64,000 nucleotides of DNA from Streptomyces rhizoryzae (GTDB lineage Bacteria; Actinomycetota; Actinomycetes; Streptomycetales; Streptomycetaceae). The DNA lies in contig NZ_JALMUV010000034.1 in assembly GCF_023155275.1 (NCBI RefSeq), positions 1 to 64,000 on the forward strand. Reading direction: 5' to 3'. Within the stretch, counting starts at the first letter, position 1. Every line of letters begins with the position of its first letter. The translations under genes and the position numbers were made by a program. Below are positions 43,062 through 51,488 of the stretch, in pieces. Below the pieces are notes generated by a model that was not told where the DNA came from, ran no database searches, and saw only the letters and a program-made list of their open reading frames with translations.

Positions 43062-44801
43062 TCAGACCCAGCTGTCGAACCACATCCGGTGGTGCCAGGC
43101 GCTCTTCGGGATCGGCATACCGGTATAGAGGGGATAGAAGTAGATGAAGTTCCACACGATCAGCAGAACCAGGACGCCCGCGCCGACCGCGCCGACGGTC
43201 CGCCGTCGCTCGCTCGCCCCCGGCGGCCCGATGATCGCGCCGATCATCATCGCCAGCGCCAGGCACAGGAACGGCACGAAGACCACCGCGTAGAAGAGGA
43301 AGATGGTCCGCTCCTGGTAGAGGAACCACGGCAGGTAGCCGGCCGCGACGCCGCAGGCGACCGCCCCGGCCCGCCAGTCCCGCCGGAACAGCCAGCGCCA
43401 CAGCACGTACAGCAGCGCGAAGCAGGCCGCCCACCACAGCAGCGGGGTGCCCAGTGCCAGCACCTCGCGGGCGCAGCCCTCGGCGGCGGTGCAGCCGTCC
43501 TGCCCGGCCTTGGGGTCCTCGTAGAAGTACGAGACCGGGCGGCCCAGCACCAGCCAGCTCCACGGGTTGGACATATAGGTGTGCGGGGTGGTCAGGCCGG
43601 TGTGGAAGGCGTAGACCTCGCTCTGGTAGTGCCACAGGCTGCGCAGCCAGTCCGGGAGCCAGGTGAACGAGCTGTGCTGCCCCTCGGGGGTGGTGGCCCA
43701 GTCGCGGTAGTAGCCGCCCTTGGTGGCGATCCAGCCGGTCCAGGACGCCAGGTACGTGGCGAGCGCCACCACGACGGTGGCGCCGAACGCGGGCAGGACG
43801 TCGCGCCGCAGCACCGCCCGGAACGGGTGCCGGGCCCCGGCCGTGCGCCGCGCGCCCATGTCCCACAGCACCGACATCAGCGCGAACGCGGCCAGGAAGT
43901 ACAGGCCGTTCCACTTGGTCGCCGCCGACAGTCCCAGGCACAGCCCGGCCGCGATCCGCCACGGCCGCCAGCCCAGCCGCAGCCGGCCGCCGACCTCCGC
44001 GTCCGGCCGGGTCAGGCCGTCCGGGCCGGTCGGCAGCGCCGCGGCGAGCCGGGCCCGGGTGCGGTCCCGGTCCACCAGCAGGCAGCCGAAGCCGGCCAGC
44101 ACCCAGAACATCACGATCAGGTCGAGCAGCGCGGTGCGGCTCATCACGAAGTGCAGCCCGTCCACCGCCAGCAGCCCGCCGGCCAGGCAGCCCAGCGCCG
44201 TCGAGCGCAGCAGCCGCCGCCCGATCCGGCAGACCAGCAGCACCGACAGGGTCCCCAGCAGCGCGGTCGTGAACCGCCAGCCGAAGGGGTTCATCCCGAA
44301 CGCCCACTCGCCCAGCGCGATCAGCCACTTGCCCATCGGCGGGTGGACGACGTACGAGTGCTCCGGCGAGAGCAGGATCTGCGGGGGGTGCGCCAGCAGC
44401 GCGTCGTTGGCATTCTTCGCCCAGGTGCCCTCGTAGCCGTACTGGAGCAGCGACCAGGCGTCCTTGGGATAGTACGTCTCGTCGAATATCACCTTCCGCG
44501 GGCTGCCGAGGTTCCAGAACGTCAGCACCCCCGCGCACAGCGTCACCAGCAGGGGGCCGAGCCAGCCCGCCCGGCGGGCCAGCCATCCGGCGAGCCGCGG
44601 GCCGGCGCCGAGCAGCGCCCAGCCCCGCCCGTCCGGCGCGGGGAACGGCGCCACCAGCCGCGTCCGGACGTCGGCCGCGGGCTGCCCGGTGTACCCGAAC
44701 CGGCGCAGCCGCCGCTGCCACGCGGGCGGCCGCTCGGTCGGCTCCGGGGTGCGCGGGGCGGCCGCGTGCGTCGCGGTGGTGTCACTGGTCACCCGGCCCA
44801 T
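43062..44801 (-). CDS. pmt: Protein O-mannosyltransferase (GT39)
   Basis: The 579-residue membrane protein carries the GT39 signature: after the first membrane segment, FDETYYPKDAWSLLQYGYEG holds the catalytic Asp-Glu pair. HPPMGKWLIALGEW is the second conserved loop. Around ten membrane segments follow, with a C-terminal four-segment domain (PMT_4TMC-like). The enzyme transfers mannose from polyprenol phosphate to secreted proteins at the membrane. A GTG at 44792 is an alternative start. It is divergent from rsmI, an arrangement I recall from other Streptomyces chromosomes. Confidence 0.9.
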   Translation of the reverse strand: MGRVTSDTTATHAAAPRTPEPTERPPAWQRRLRRFGYTGQPAADVRTRLVAPFPAPDGRGWALLGAGPRLAGWLARRAGWLGPLLVTLCAGVLTFWNLGSPRKVIFDETYYPKDAWSLLQYGYEGTWAKNANDALLAHPPQILLSPEHSYVVHPPMGKWLIALGEWAFGMNPFGWRFTTALLGTLSVLLVCRIGRRLLRSTALGCLAGGLLAVDGLHFVMSRTALLDLIVMFWVLAGFGCLLVDRDRTRARLAAALPTGPDGLTRPDAEVGGRLRLGWRPWRIAAGLCLGLSAATKWNGLYFLAAFALMSVLWDMGARRTAGARHPFRAVLRRDVLPAFGATVVVALATYLASWTGWIATKGGYYRDWATTPEGQHSSFTWLPDWLRSLWHYQSEVYAFHTGLTTPHTYMSNPWSWLVLGRPVSYFYEDPKAGQDGCTAAEGCAREVLALGTPLLWWAACFALLYVLWRWLFRRDWRAGAVACGVAAGYLPWFLYQERTIFLFYAVVFVPFLCLALAMMIGAIIGPPGASERRRTVGAVGAGVLVLLIVWNFIYFYPLYTGMPIPKSAWHHRMWFDSWV

Positions 44802-44908
44802 CGTAGGGAAGGGGCCTGCGGAGCGCGGCTGAGCGCCGCCGGGCGGCCCCGCGCGTCACCGGCCCGGTCCCGGCCGGGGCCGCCGCCCGGGGCTGGGAGG
44901 ATGGGGGC

Positions 44909-45781
44909 GTGACTGGAACGCTGGTACTCGCAGGGACGCCCATCGGCGACGTGGCGGACGCCCCGCCGCGGCTCGCCGCCGAACTCGCCGCCGCCGACGT
45001 GATCGCGGCCGAGGACACCCGGCGGCTGCGCCGGCTCACCCAGGCCCTGGACGTGGTGCCGGCCGGCCGGATCGTCTCCTACTTCGAGGGCAACGAGGCG
45101 GCCCGGACGCCGGAGCTGGCCGACGCGCTGGCCGGCGGGGCACGGGTGCTGCTGGTCACCGACGCCGGGATGCCGTCGGTCTCCGACCCCGGCTACCGCC
45201 TGGTCGCCGCCGCCGTGGAGCGCGGTGTGCGGGTCACCGCCGTGCCCGGCCCGAGCGCGGTGCTCACCGCGCTCGCGGTGTCCGGGCTGCCGGTGGACCG
45301 CTTCTGCTTCGAGGGCTTCCTGCCCCGCAAGGCCGGCGAGCGGCTCTCCCGGCTCCGCGAGGCCGCCGGCGAACGCCGCACCCTGGTCTACTTCGAGGCG
45401 CCGCACCGCCTGGCCGACACCGTCGCGGCGATGGCCGAGGTGTTCGGCGCGGACCGCCGCGCCGCGGTCTGCCGCGAGCTGACCAAGACCTACGAGGAGG
45501 TCCGGCGGGGCGGGCTGGGCGAACTGGCGGCCTGGGCCGCGGAGGGCGTCCGCGGGGAGATCACCGTGGTGGTCGAGGGCGCCCCGGAGAGCGGCCCGGC
45601 GGAGCTGGACGCCGCGGAGCTGGTGCGCCGGGTGCGGATCCGCGAGGAGGCCGGGGAGCGGCGCAAGGAGGCGATCGCGGCGGTGGCGGCGGAGGCCGGG
45701 CTGCCCAAGCGGGAGGTCTTCGACGCGGTGGTGGCGGCGAAGAACGCGGACCGGGCGGCCGGCCCGGGCGCCGCCGGATGA
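44909..45781 (+). CDS. rsmI: 16S rRNA (cytidine-1402-2'-O)-methyltransferase
   Basis: The 290-residue protein matches RsmI throughout: GTLVLAGTPIGDVADAPPRL at the start, AEDTRRLRRLTQ, SYFEGNEAARTPEL, TDAGMPSVSDPGYRLV and FEGFLPRKAGERLSRL. It belongs to the tetrapyrrole-methylase-fold enzymes and modifies C1402 in the ribosomal decoding centre. The start is GTG 44909. The C-terminus ends in the family helix EAGLPKREVFDAVVAAKN. Confidence 0.93.
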   Translation: MTGTLVLAGTPIGDVADAPPRLAAELAAADVIAAEDTRRLRRLTQALDVVPAGRIVSYFEGNEAARTPELADALAGGARVLLVTDAGMPSVSDPGYRLVAAAVERGVRVTAVPGPSAVLTALAVSGLPVDRFCFEGFLPRKAGERLSRLREAAGERRTLVYFEAPHRLADTVAAMAEVFGADRRAAVCRELTKTYEEVRRGGLGELAAWAAEGVRGEITVVVEGAPESGPAELDAAELVRRVRIREEAGERRKEAIAAVAAEAGLPKREVFDAVVAAKNADRAAGPGAAG

Positions 45782-45840
45782 GCGCCCACACGCTCGACAG
45801 AGCGTAAAAGCCCAGCGTACGGGCGGGAAGCGACCGTTCA

Positions 45841-45869
45841 GAAGGTAAATGGCCGGCATCGAAGGTAAA
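45841..45869. promoter_or_regulatory. Direct repeat GAAGGTAAA x2, period 20
   Basis: GAAGGTAAA occurs at 45841-45849 and again at 45861-45869, about two helical turns apart, in the 243-base gap between rsmI and the zinc-ribbon gene. The AT content is unusual for the region. It may be a regulator site or part of a promoter for the rightward gene. The same gap ends with a small hairpin CTTGTCC-AGC-GGACAAG (45998-46014) directly before the ribosome site. Confidence 0.35.
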
Positions 45870-46024
45870 GCGATCCGGCCCCCTGCGGTGCGTTTGTCCT
45901 ACGAGCTGCCAAATCTGGGCCAATAGGTGCCGGCACGGCTGCGCAACCGGCCCCGGAAGGCGTTCCCTGGGTACCGGGACCTTCCGGCCCCGGAGAGCTT
46001 GTCCAGCGGACAAGAGGAGCGCAC

Positions 46025-46492
46025 ATGAGCGAGATCACCAAGACGACCACCGGTGCGTCCGGCGCGGCGTCCGTCCCGTCCGTCCAGTCCGTCCCGTCCC
46101 AGAACCGGCGGCCCGAGCCCGCCGCCCGCGAGGCGTACGCCTTCTGCTGCATGGGCTGCGGCCACGGCTGGGAGCAGTCCTACGAGATCGAGCACCAGGT
46201 GGACACCAAGGGCGTCATGCACGCCGTCTACTACGCCGACGGCGAGCGCGTCCCCTCCCCCCTGACCCATCCCACGTGCCTCAGCTGCGGCGGCACCGTC
46301 GTCCGCATCATGCGCTCCGGGCAGGTCTCGATGGTCTCCGACGCGATCGCGCACCTGCACCGGAGCCCGCAGCACCGCAAGTCCGCCCACCGCACCGGCG
46401 GTGACGGCGCGGACAGCGGCACCGACGGGACCGGCCGGCACCACTGGCACCTCTCCGACCTGCTGCACCCCTTCCAGCACCACCGCAGGTGA
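46025..46492 (+). CDS. Small zinc-ribbon protein with His-rich tail
   Basis: The 155-residue protein has CCMGCGHGW (about residues 41-49) and CLSCGG (about 87-92). These CxxC pairs would form a zinc ribbon around the IEHQVDTKGVMHAVYYADGE segment. The tail is His-rich (HHWHLSDLLHPFQHHRR). I recall it as a conserved Streptomyces protein without known function. AGAGGAG precedes the ATG. It lies between rsmI and tatD, so it may be expressed with translation-related genes. Confidence 0.7.
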   Translation: MSEITKTTTGASGAASVPSVQSVPSQNRRPEPAAREAYAFCCMGCGHGWEQSYEIEHQVDTKGVMHAVYYADGERVPSPLTHPTCLSCGGTVVRIMRSGQVSMVSDAIAHLHRSPQHRKSAHRTGGDGADSGTDGTGRHHWHLSDLLHPFQHHRR

Positions 46493-46525
46493 GGCCGGAG
46501 CCGCGGTCCTCGTAGGATCGCGGCC

Positions 46526-47401
46526 ATGGCCAAGCAGGACAAGGACACCCCGCCGCCGCTGCCCGAACCCCTCCGGGTACCGGTCGCGGACTCGCACACC
46601 CACCTGGACATGCAGGACACGACCGTCGAGGCGGCCCTCGCCAAGGCCGCCTCGGTCGGCGTCACCACCCTCGTCCAGGTGGGCTGCGACCTGAACGGCT
46701 CCCGCTGGGCCGCCGACACCGCCGCCGCCCACGACGCCGTGCACGCCGCCGTCGCCCTGCACCCCAACGAGGCGCCGCGGATCGTGCTGGGGGACCCCGA
46801 CGGCTGGTCCCGGCAGGGCGCGCGGGAGCCCGGCGGGGACGCCGCCCTCGACGAGGCGCTCGCCGGGATCGACGCGCTGGCCGCCCGCCCCGAGGTCCGC
46901 GGCGTCGGCGAGACCGGCCTGGACCACTTCCGCACCGGCCCCGAGGGCCGGGCCGCCCAGGAGCGGTCCTTCCGCGCCCACATCGAGATCGCCAAGCGGC
47001 ACGGCAAGGCCCTGGTCATCCACGACCGCGAGGCCCACGACGACGTGCTGCGGGTGCTGCGCGAGGAGGGCGCCCCGGACCGGGTCGTCTTCCACTGCTT
47101 CTCCGGCGACGCCGCGCTGGCCGAGGTCTGCGCCGCGGCCGGCTACTTCATGTCGTTCGCCGGCAACGTCACCTTCAAGAACGCCCAGCCGCTGCGCGAC
47201 GCCGTCGCCGTGGCGCCGCCCGAACTGCTGCTGGTCGAGACCGACGCACCCTTCCTCACCCCCGCCCCGTACCGCGGACGGGCCAACGCCCCGTATCTGA
47301 TCCCGCTCACCCTCCGTGCCATGGCCGCCGTCAAGGGCATGACGGAGGACGCGCTGGCCTCGGCCGTCGCCGCCAACACCGCCCGCGCGTTCGACTACTG
47401 A
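46526..47401 (+). CDS. TatD-family metal-dependent hydrolase
   Basis: The 291-residue protein has the TatD metal-site motifs: SHTHLD (about 23-28), GETGLDHF (about 130-137), VIHDRE, FHCFSGD and ETDAPFLTP. Members are Mg/Mn-dependent DNases or deacylases of the amidohydrolase superfamily. The insertion around residues 88-110 (GDPDGWSRQGAREPGG) is longer than in short bacterial TatDs and is common in actinobacteria. Confidence 0.9.
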   Translation: MAKQDKDTPPPLPEPLRVPVADSHTHLDMQDTTVEAALAKAASVGVTTLVQVGCDLNGSRWAADTAAAHDAVHAAVALHPNEAPRIVLGDPDGWSRQGAREPGGDAALDEALAGIDALAARPEVRGVGETGLDHFRTGPEGRAAQERSFRAHIEIAKRHGKALVIHDREAHDDVLRVLREEGAPDRVVFHCFSGDAALAEVCAAAGYFMSFAGNVTFKNAQPLRDAVAVAPPELLLVETDAPFLTPAPYRGRANAPYLIPLTLRAMAAVKGMTEDALASAVAANTARAFDY

Positions 47402-47509
47402 ACGGGTGGCCCCCCGCGCGCCACCCCGCGGCGAGTTGGGCCCGCCGCCCCCGCTCCGCTACATTCCGCGCTTGACCGGTTACCGGACGACACCCGTGGC
47501 AGGTGCAGC

Positions 47510-48670
47510 GTGAGTCCTTCACCCAGCGCCCACCGCGGCGGCCGCGCCCGCGGCCGCCGCCGGCGCCCCGCCGCCACCCCCGACCACCTCCGCCGGCTGC
47601 TGCCCCGCGCCCTGGTCGTCGCCTTCCTCGCCGGCGGCACCACCGCCTTCGTCGCCCACGACAAGGCGGTCCGGCTCAGCGTCGACGGCCACCCCCGCAC
47701 CCTGCACACCTTCGCCGACGACGTCGACGGCCTGCTCGCCGACCAGGACGTCCCCGTCGGCCCCCACGACATCGTCGCCCCCGCCCCCGGCACCGACCTG
47801 ACCAACGGCGACGACATCGTGGTCCGCCACGGCCGGCCGGTGGCGCTCACCCTCGACGGGCAGCGCCGCCGGGTGTGGACCACCGCCGGCACCGTCGACG
47901 GTGCGCTGCGCCAGCTCGGCGTCCGCGCCGAGGGCGCCTACCTCTCCGCCTCCCGCTCCCAGCCCATCGGCCGGCACGGCCTGGAACTCCACGTCCGCAC
48001 CGCCCGCACCCTGGTGGTGGCCGCCGACGGCCGTGAGTACCGCGTCCGCACCACCGCCGCCACCGTGCGCGAGGCCCTCGCCGAGGCCGGGCTGGCCCTG
48101 CGCGAGCGGGACACCACCTCCGTACCGCCGGACAGCTTCCCCCGCGACGGGCAGATCGTCACCGTCCTGCGGATCACCGGCCGCACCGAGGTCCGCGAGG
48201 AGCCCGTCCCGTTCCGCACCGTCCGGCGCCCCGACCCGCACCTGCCGCGCGGCACCGAGGAGGTGGTCCGGCCCGGCGCCCCCGGCCTGCGGCGGGTCAC
48301 CTACCACCGCGACACCGTCAACGGCGTCCGCCGCGCACCCCGCGAGGTCGCCGCCGAGACGGTCCGCGCCCCCCGCCCCCGGATCGTCCGCTTCGGCACC
48401 CGCGCCGGGCCCGCCCCGGTCCCCGGCGCCGACCACCTCGCCTGGGGCGCGCTGGCCCGCTGCGAGGCCGGCGGCCGCCCCGACGCGGTGGACGCCACCG
48501 GCACCCACGGCGGCCTCTACCAGTTCGACGTCCGCACCTGGCACCGCCTCGGCGGCACCGGCCGCCCCCAGGAGGCCCCCGCCGAGGAGCAGACCTACCG
48601 GGCCAAGAAGCTCTACGTGACCCGGGGCGCGAGCCCGTGGCCGGTCTGCGGCCGTAAGCTTCACGGGTGA
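47510..48670 (+). CDS. rpfB: Resuscitation-promoting factor RpfB-type muralytic protein
   Basis: The 386-residue protein has a basic start, a membrane/signal segment (about 30-50), and three DUF348 repeats (KAVRLSVDGHPRTLHTFADD, RPVALTLDGQRRRVWTTAGT, RTLVVAADGREYRVRTTAAT). A G5 domain follows (about 215-285, VLRITGRTEVREEPVPFRTV), then a C-terminal Rpf lysozyme-like domain with the catalytic Glu in ALARCEAGGRP and W...GGLYQF. It would cleave cell-wall glycan and promote growth from dormancy or spores. The stop overlaps the rsmA start (GTGA). Confidence 0.9.
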   Translation: MSPSPSAHRGGRARGRRRRPAATPDHLRRLLPRALVVAFLAGGTTAFVAHDKAVRLSVDGHPRTLHTFADDVDGLLADQDVPVGPHDIVAPAPGTDLTNGDDIVVRHGRPVALTLDGQRRRVWTTAGTVDGALRQLGVRAEGAYLSASRSQPIGRHGLELHVRTARTLVVAADGREYRVRTTAATVREALAEAGLALRERDTTSVPPDSFPRDGQIVTVLRITGRTEVREEPVPFRTVRRPDPHLPRGTEEVVRPGAPGLRRVTYHRDTVNGVRRAPREVAAETVRAPRPRIVRFGTRAGPAPVPGADHLAWGALARCEAGGRPDAVDATGTHGGLYQFDVRTWHRLGGTGRPQEAPAEEQTYRAKKLYVTRGASPWPVCGRKLHG

Positions 48671-49581
48671 GCGACCGCAAGACCACTGACGAAACCGGCC
48701 CCCTGCTGGGCCCTGCCGATGTCCGGGAGCTGGCCGCCGCGCTGGGCGTCCGCCCCACCAAGCAGCGCGGCCAGAACTTCGTCATCGACGCCAATACCGT
48801 CCGCCGGATCGTCCGGACCGCCGAGGTCCGCCCCGACGACGTGGTCGTCGAGGTCGGCCCCGGCCTCGGCTCGCTGACCCTGGCGCTCCTGGAGACCGCC
48901 GAGCGGGTCATCGCCGTGGAGATCGACGACGTGCTCGCCGCGGCGCTGCCCGCCACCGTCGCCGCCCGCCTCCCCGAGCGCGCCGACCGCTTCGCCCTCG
49001 TCCACCGCGACGCCCTGCACGTCACCGAACTCCCCGGCCCGGCCCCCACCGCCCTGGTCGCCAACCTCCCCTACAACGTCGCGGTCCCCGTCCTGCTGCA
49101 CATGCTGGAGCGGTTCCCGACCATCGAACGCACCCTGGTCATGGTCCAGGCCGAGGTCGCCGACCGCCTCGCCGCCGGCCCCGGCAGCAAGGTCTACGGC
49201 GTCCCGTCCGTCAAGGCCAACTGGTACGCCGAGGTCAAGCGGGCCGGCGCGATCGGCCGCAACGTCTTCTGGCCGGCCCCCAACGTCGAATCCGGCCTGG
49301 TCTCCCTGGTCCGCCGGGCCGAGCCGCTGCCGTCCCGCGCCTCCCGCGAAGAGGTCTTCGCGGTCATCGACGCCGCCTTCGCCCAGCGCCGCAAGACGCT
49401 GCGGGCCGCGCTCGCCGGCTGGGCGGGCTCGGCGCGGGCCGCCGAGGCCGCGCTCGTCGCCGCCGGGGTCTCCCCGCAGGCCCGCGGCGAGTCGCTGGCC
49501 ATCGAGTCCTTCATCGCCATCGCCGAGAACAAGGCGGCGGCCGCGGCCGCGGACGCCACCGACGAGGAGTCCGCCCGATGA
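48667..49581 (+). CDS. rsmA: 16S rRNA dimethyladenosine transferase
   Basis: The 304-residue enzyme (KsgA) shows GQNFVIDANTVRRIV, the SAM motif VEVGPGLGSLT (about 61-71), the acidic VEIDD and the catalytic NLPYNVAVP (about 133-141). It dimethylates two adjacent adenines near the 3' end of 16S rRNA. It lies between rpfB and ispE with overlapping starts on both sides, the standard actinobacterial order. Confidence 0.94.
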   Translation: MSDRKTTDETGPLLGPADVRELAAALGVRPTKQRGQNFVIDANTVRRIVRTAEVRPDDVVVEVGPGLGSLTLALLETAERVIAVEIDDVLAAALPATVAARLPERADRFALVHRDALHVTELPGPAPTALVANLPYNVAVPVLLHMLERFPTIERTLVMVQAEVADRLAAGPGSKVYGVPSVKANWYAEVKRAGAIGRNVFWPAPNVESGLVSLVRRAEPLPSRASREEVFAVIDAAFAQRRKTLRAALAGWAGSARAAEAALVAAGVSPQARGESLAIESFIAIAENKAAAAAADATDEESAR

Positions 49582-50534
49582 CCCGCACCGCCGCCGACCG
49601 CCGCCCCGGCAGCGTCACCGCCCGCGTCCCCGCCAAGGTCAACGTCCAGCTCGCGGTCGGCGGCCGCCGCCCCGACGGCTTCCACGACCTGGCCAACGTC
49701 TTCCTCGCGGTCGGCCTGTACGACGAGGTGACGGCGACCCCCGCCGACACCCTCACCCTCACCTGCGCCGGCCCCGACGCCGACCAGGTGCCGCTGGACG
49801 GGACCAACCTCGCCGCGCGCGCCGCCACCGCCCTCGCCGCCCGCCACGGCCTGGAGCCGCGCGTCCACCTCCACATCGCCAAGGACATCCCGGTCGCCGG
49901 CGGGATGGCCGGCGGCAGCGCGGACGCCGCCGCCGCCCTCCTGGCCTGCGACACCCTCTGGGGCACCGCCACCCCCCGGTCCGAACTCCTTTCCCTCTGC
50001 GCCGAGTTGGGCAGCGACGTCCCCTTCAGTCTGGTCGGCGGCGCCGCCCTGGGCCGCGGCCGCGGCGAACTCCTCGAACCCCTGGAGACCGGCGGCACCT
50101 TCCACTGGGTGTTCGCCGTCGCCGACGGCGGCCTGTCCACCCCCGCCGTCTACAAGGAGTGCGACCGCCTCCGCGACGCCTCCGGCCAGGGCGCCACCAC
50201 CGCCGACATCCCCGACCCCGAGCCGTCCCCCGCCCTCCTCGCCGCCCTCCGCACCGGCGACCCCGCCGCCCTGGCCGCGTCGATGAGCAACGACCTCCAG
50301 GCCGCCGCGGTCTCCCTCCGCCCCTCCCTGGCCGCCACCCTCGCCGCCGGCAAGGAGGCCGGCGCCCTCGCCGCCCTCGTCTCCGGCTCCGGCCCCACCA
50401 CGGCCTTCCTGACCGCCGACGCCGAGGACGCCGACCGCGTCGCCGCGGCCCTGCGCGCCTCCGGCACCTGCCGAGCGGCCCGCACCACCACGGGGCCTGC
50501 GCCGGGGGCGACGGTCCTCGCCAACACCCTTTAG
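49578..50534 (+). CDS. ispE: 4-diphosphocytidyl-2-C-methyl-D-erythritol kinase
   Basis: The 318-residue GHMP kinase has AKVNVQLAVGGRRPDGFHDL at the substrate site, IPVAGGMAGGSADAAAALLA (about 104-123, ATP-binding glycine loop) and LVSGSGPTTAFL in the C-terminal motif. It catalyses the fourth step of the MEP pathway to isoprenoids. ATG overlaps the rsmA stop (ATGA). Confidence 0.93.
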   Translation: MTRTAADRRPGSVTARVPAKVNVQLAVGGRRPDGFHDLANVFLAVGLYDEVTATPADTLTLTCAGPDADQVPLDGTNLAARAATALAARHGLEPRVHLHIAKDIPVAGGMAGGSADAAAALLACDTLWGTATPRSELLSLCAELGSDVPFSLVGGAALGRGRGELLEPLETGGTFHWVFAVADGGLSTPAVYKECDRLRDASGQGATTADIPDPEPSPALLAALRTGDPAALAASMSNDLQAAAVSLRPSLAATLAAGKEAGALAALVSGSGPTTAFLTADAEDADRVAAALRASGTCRAARTTTGPAPGATVLANTL

Positions 50535-50825
50535 CTTCCGCCTCTTCGGCCGGAGCCGGGGCCGGGTCCGGAGCCGGGTCCAGACGCGGGCGCGGGCGAG
50601 GTGGAGTGCGGCCTGGTGAGCGTTTCCGAGAAGGCCCGCATGGCGTCTTGCCCGCGCACTGCCGCGCTTCCCCGCAACGGCAGAGCGGGCGGTTCACTCA
50701 CTGGCGTGGCCCGGTGTCCCGTACCGTGCCTCGTTCGGGTGCGCGCAGGGATGCTGTGCAGTGGACCATCCCCAGTTGCGGGCATGTCCATGGCGCTCGT
50801 TCCCCGCCGGAAAGGAAGTGCCCCC

Positions 50826-51368
50826 ATGTTCCGTGCGACCTTCCGCGGGACCGGTGCCACTCTCGCGGCGCTGGCCCTGACCGCTTCGGTCGCCGCCCCT
50901 GCCGCGGCCGCCGAGCGGGTCCGGGCCCCGCAGGTAAGGGACCCGCAGGTCCGCAGCGTCGAGCTGTACCGCGGCACCCGGCAGGAAGCAGCCGCCATGC
51001 GCGTGGCGCTGTGCGTGAAGAACACCGGACCGCTGAAGGCAACCGTGACCGCGCAGGCAGTGCCCGCCGGGCAGAGCCCGCAGGGGAGGTGCCTGACGGT
51101 CACCCCGCCCGAGCTGCCCTCTTCGCGACGCACGGCAGCTCCCGCAGCCGACCCGGCCCGGACCCGCGCTCGCGTCGGCGTCCGCGACTACAACGCGGGC
51201 CTGCGGACAATGCTGGAGGACGCCAACCTGGGCAATGTCAGCGTGCAGGTTCCGATCTGCGCGAACAAGATCAACAACGAGCACATCATCGGAATCAGCC
51301 TGCCGGTGGGCAATTCCGTCTCTGCCACCTGCAACAACGTGCCCGGATCCGACCTTTACCGCCTCTGA
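50826..51368 (+). CDS. Secreted protein of unknown function
   Basis: The 180-residue product has a clear signal peptide (FRATFRGTGATLAALALTAS ending in APAAAAE). The mature part starts with RVRAPQVRDPQVRSVELYRG and contains four Cys (ALCVKN, GRCLTV, PICANK, ATCNN), enough for two disulfides. GGAAAGGAAG precedes ATG 50826. No family recognised. It is followed in the same direction by a lipoprotein gene, so the two may act together at the cell surface. Confidence 0.6.
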   Translation: MFRATFRGTGATLAALALTASVAAPAAAAERVRAPQVRDPQVRSVELYRGTRQEAAAMRVALCVKNTGPLKATVTAQAVPAGQSPQGRCLTVTPPELPSSRRTAAPAADPARTRARVGVRDYNAGLRTMLEDANLGNVSVQVPICANKINNEHIIGISLPVGNSVSATCNNVPGSDLYRL

Positions 51369-51488
51369 CCACAGAGACGGAGCCCAGCCCGCCAAGGCCG
51401 TCCGGTAGCCGTTCCGTAGTTGTTTCGTGTCCGCCCGCCGGAAACCGGGCGGCCCGCCGTGCGGGTCATGGCCTGCATGAAGGTTTCC

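Noticed and set aside
47402..47509. Possible riboswitch before the rpfB-type gene
   Set aside because: A c-di-AMP riboswitch is known before some Streptomyces rpf genes, but this gap is only 108 bases and I could not recognise the conserved elements.
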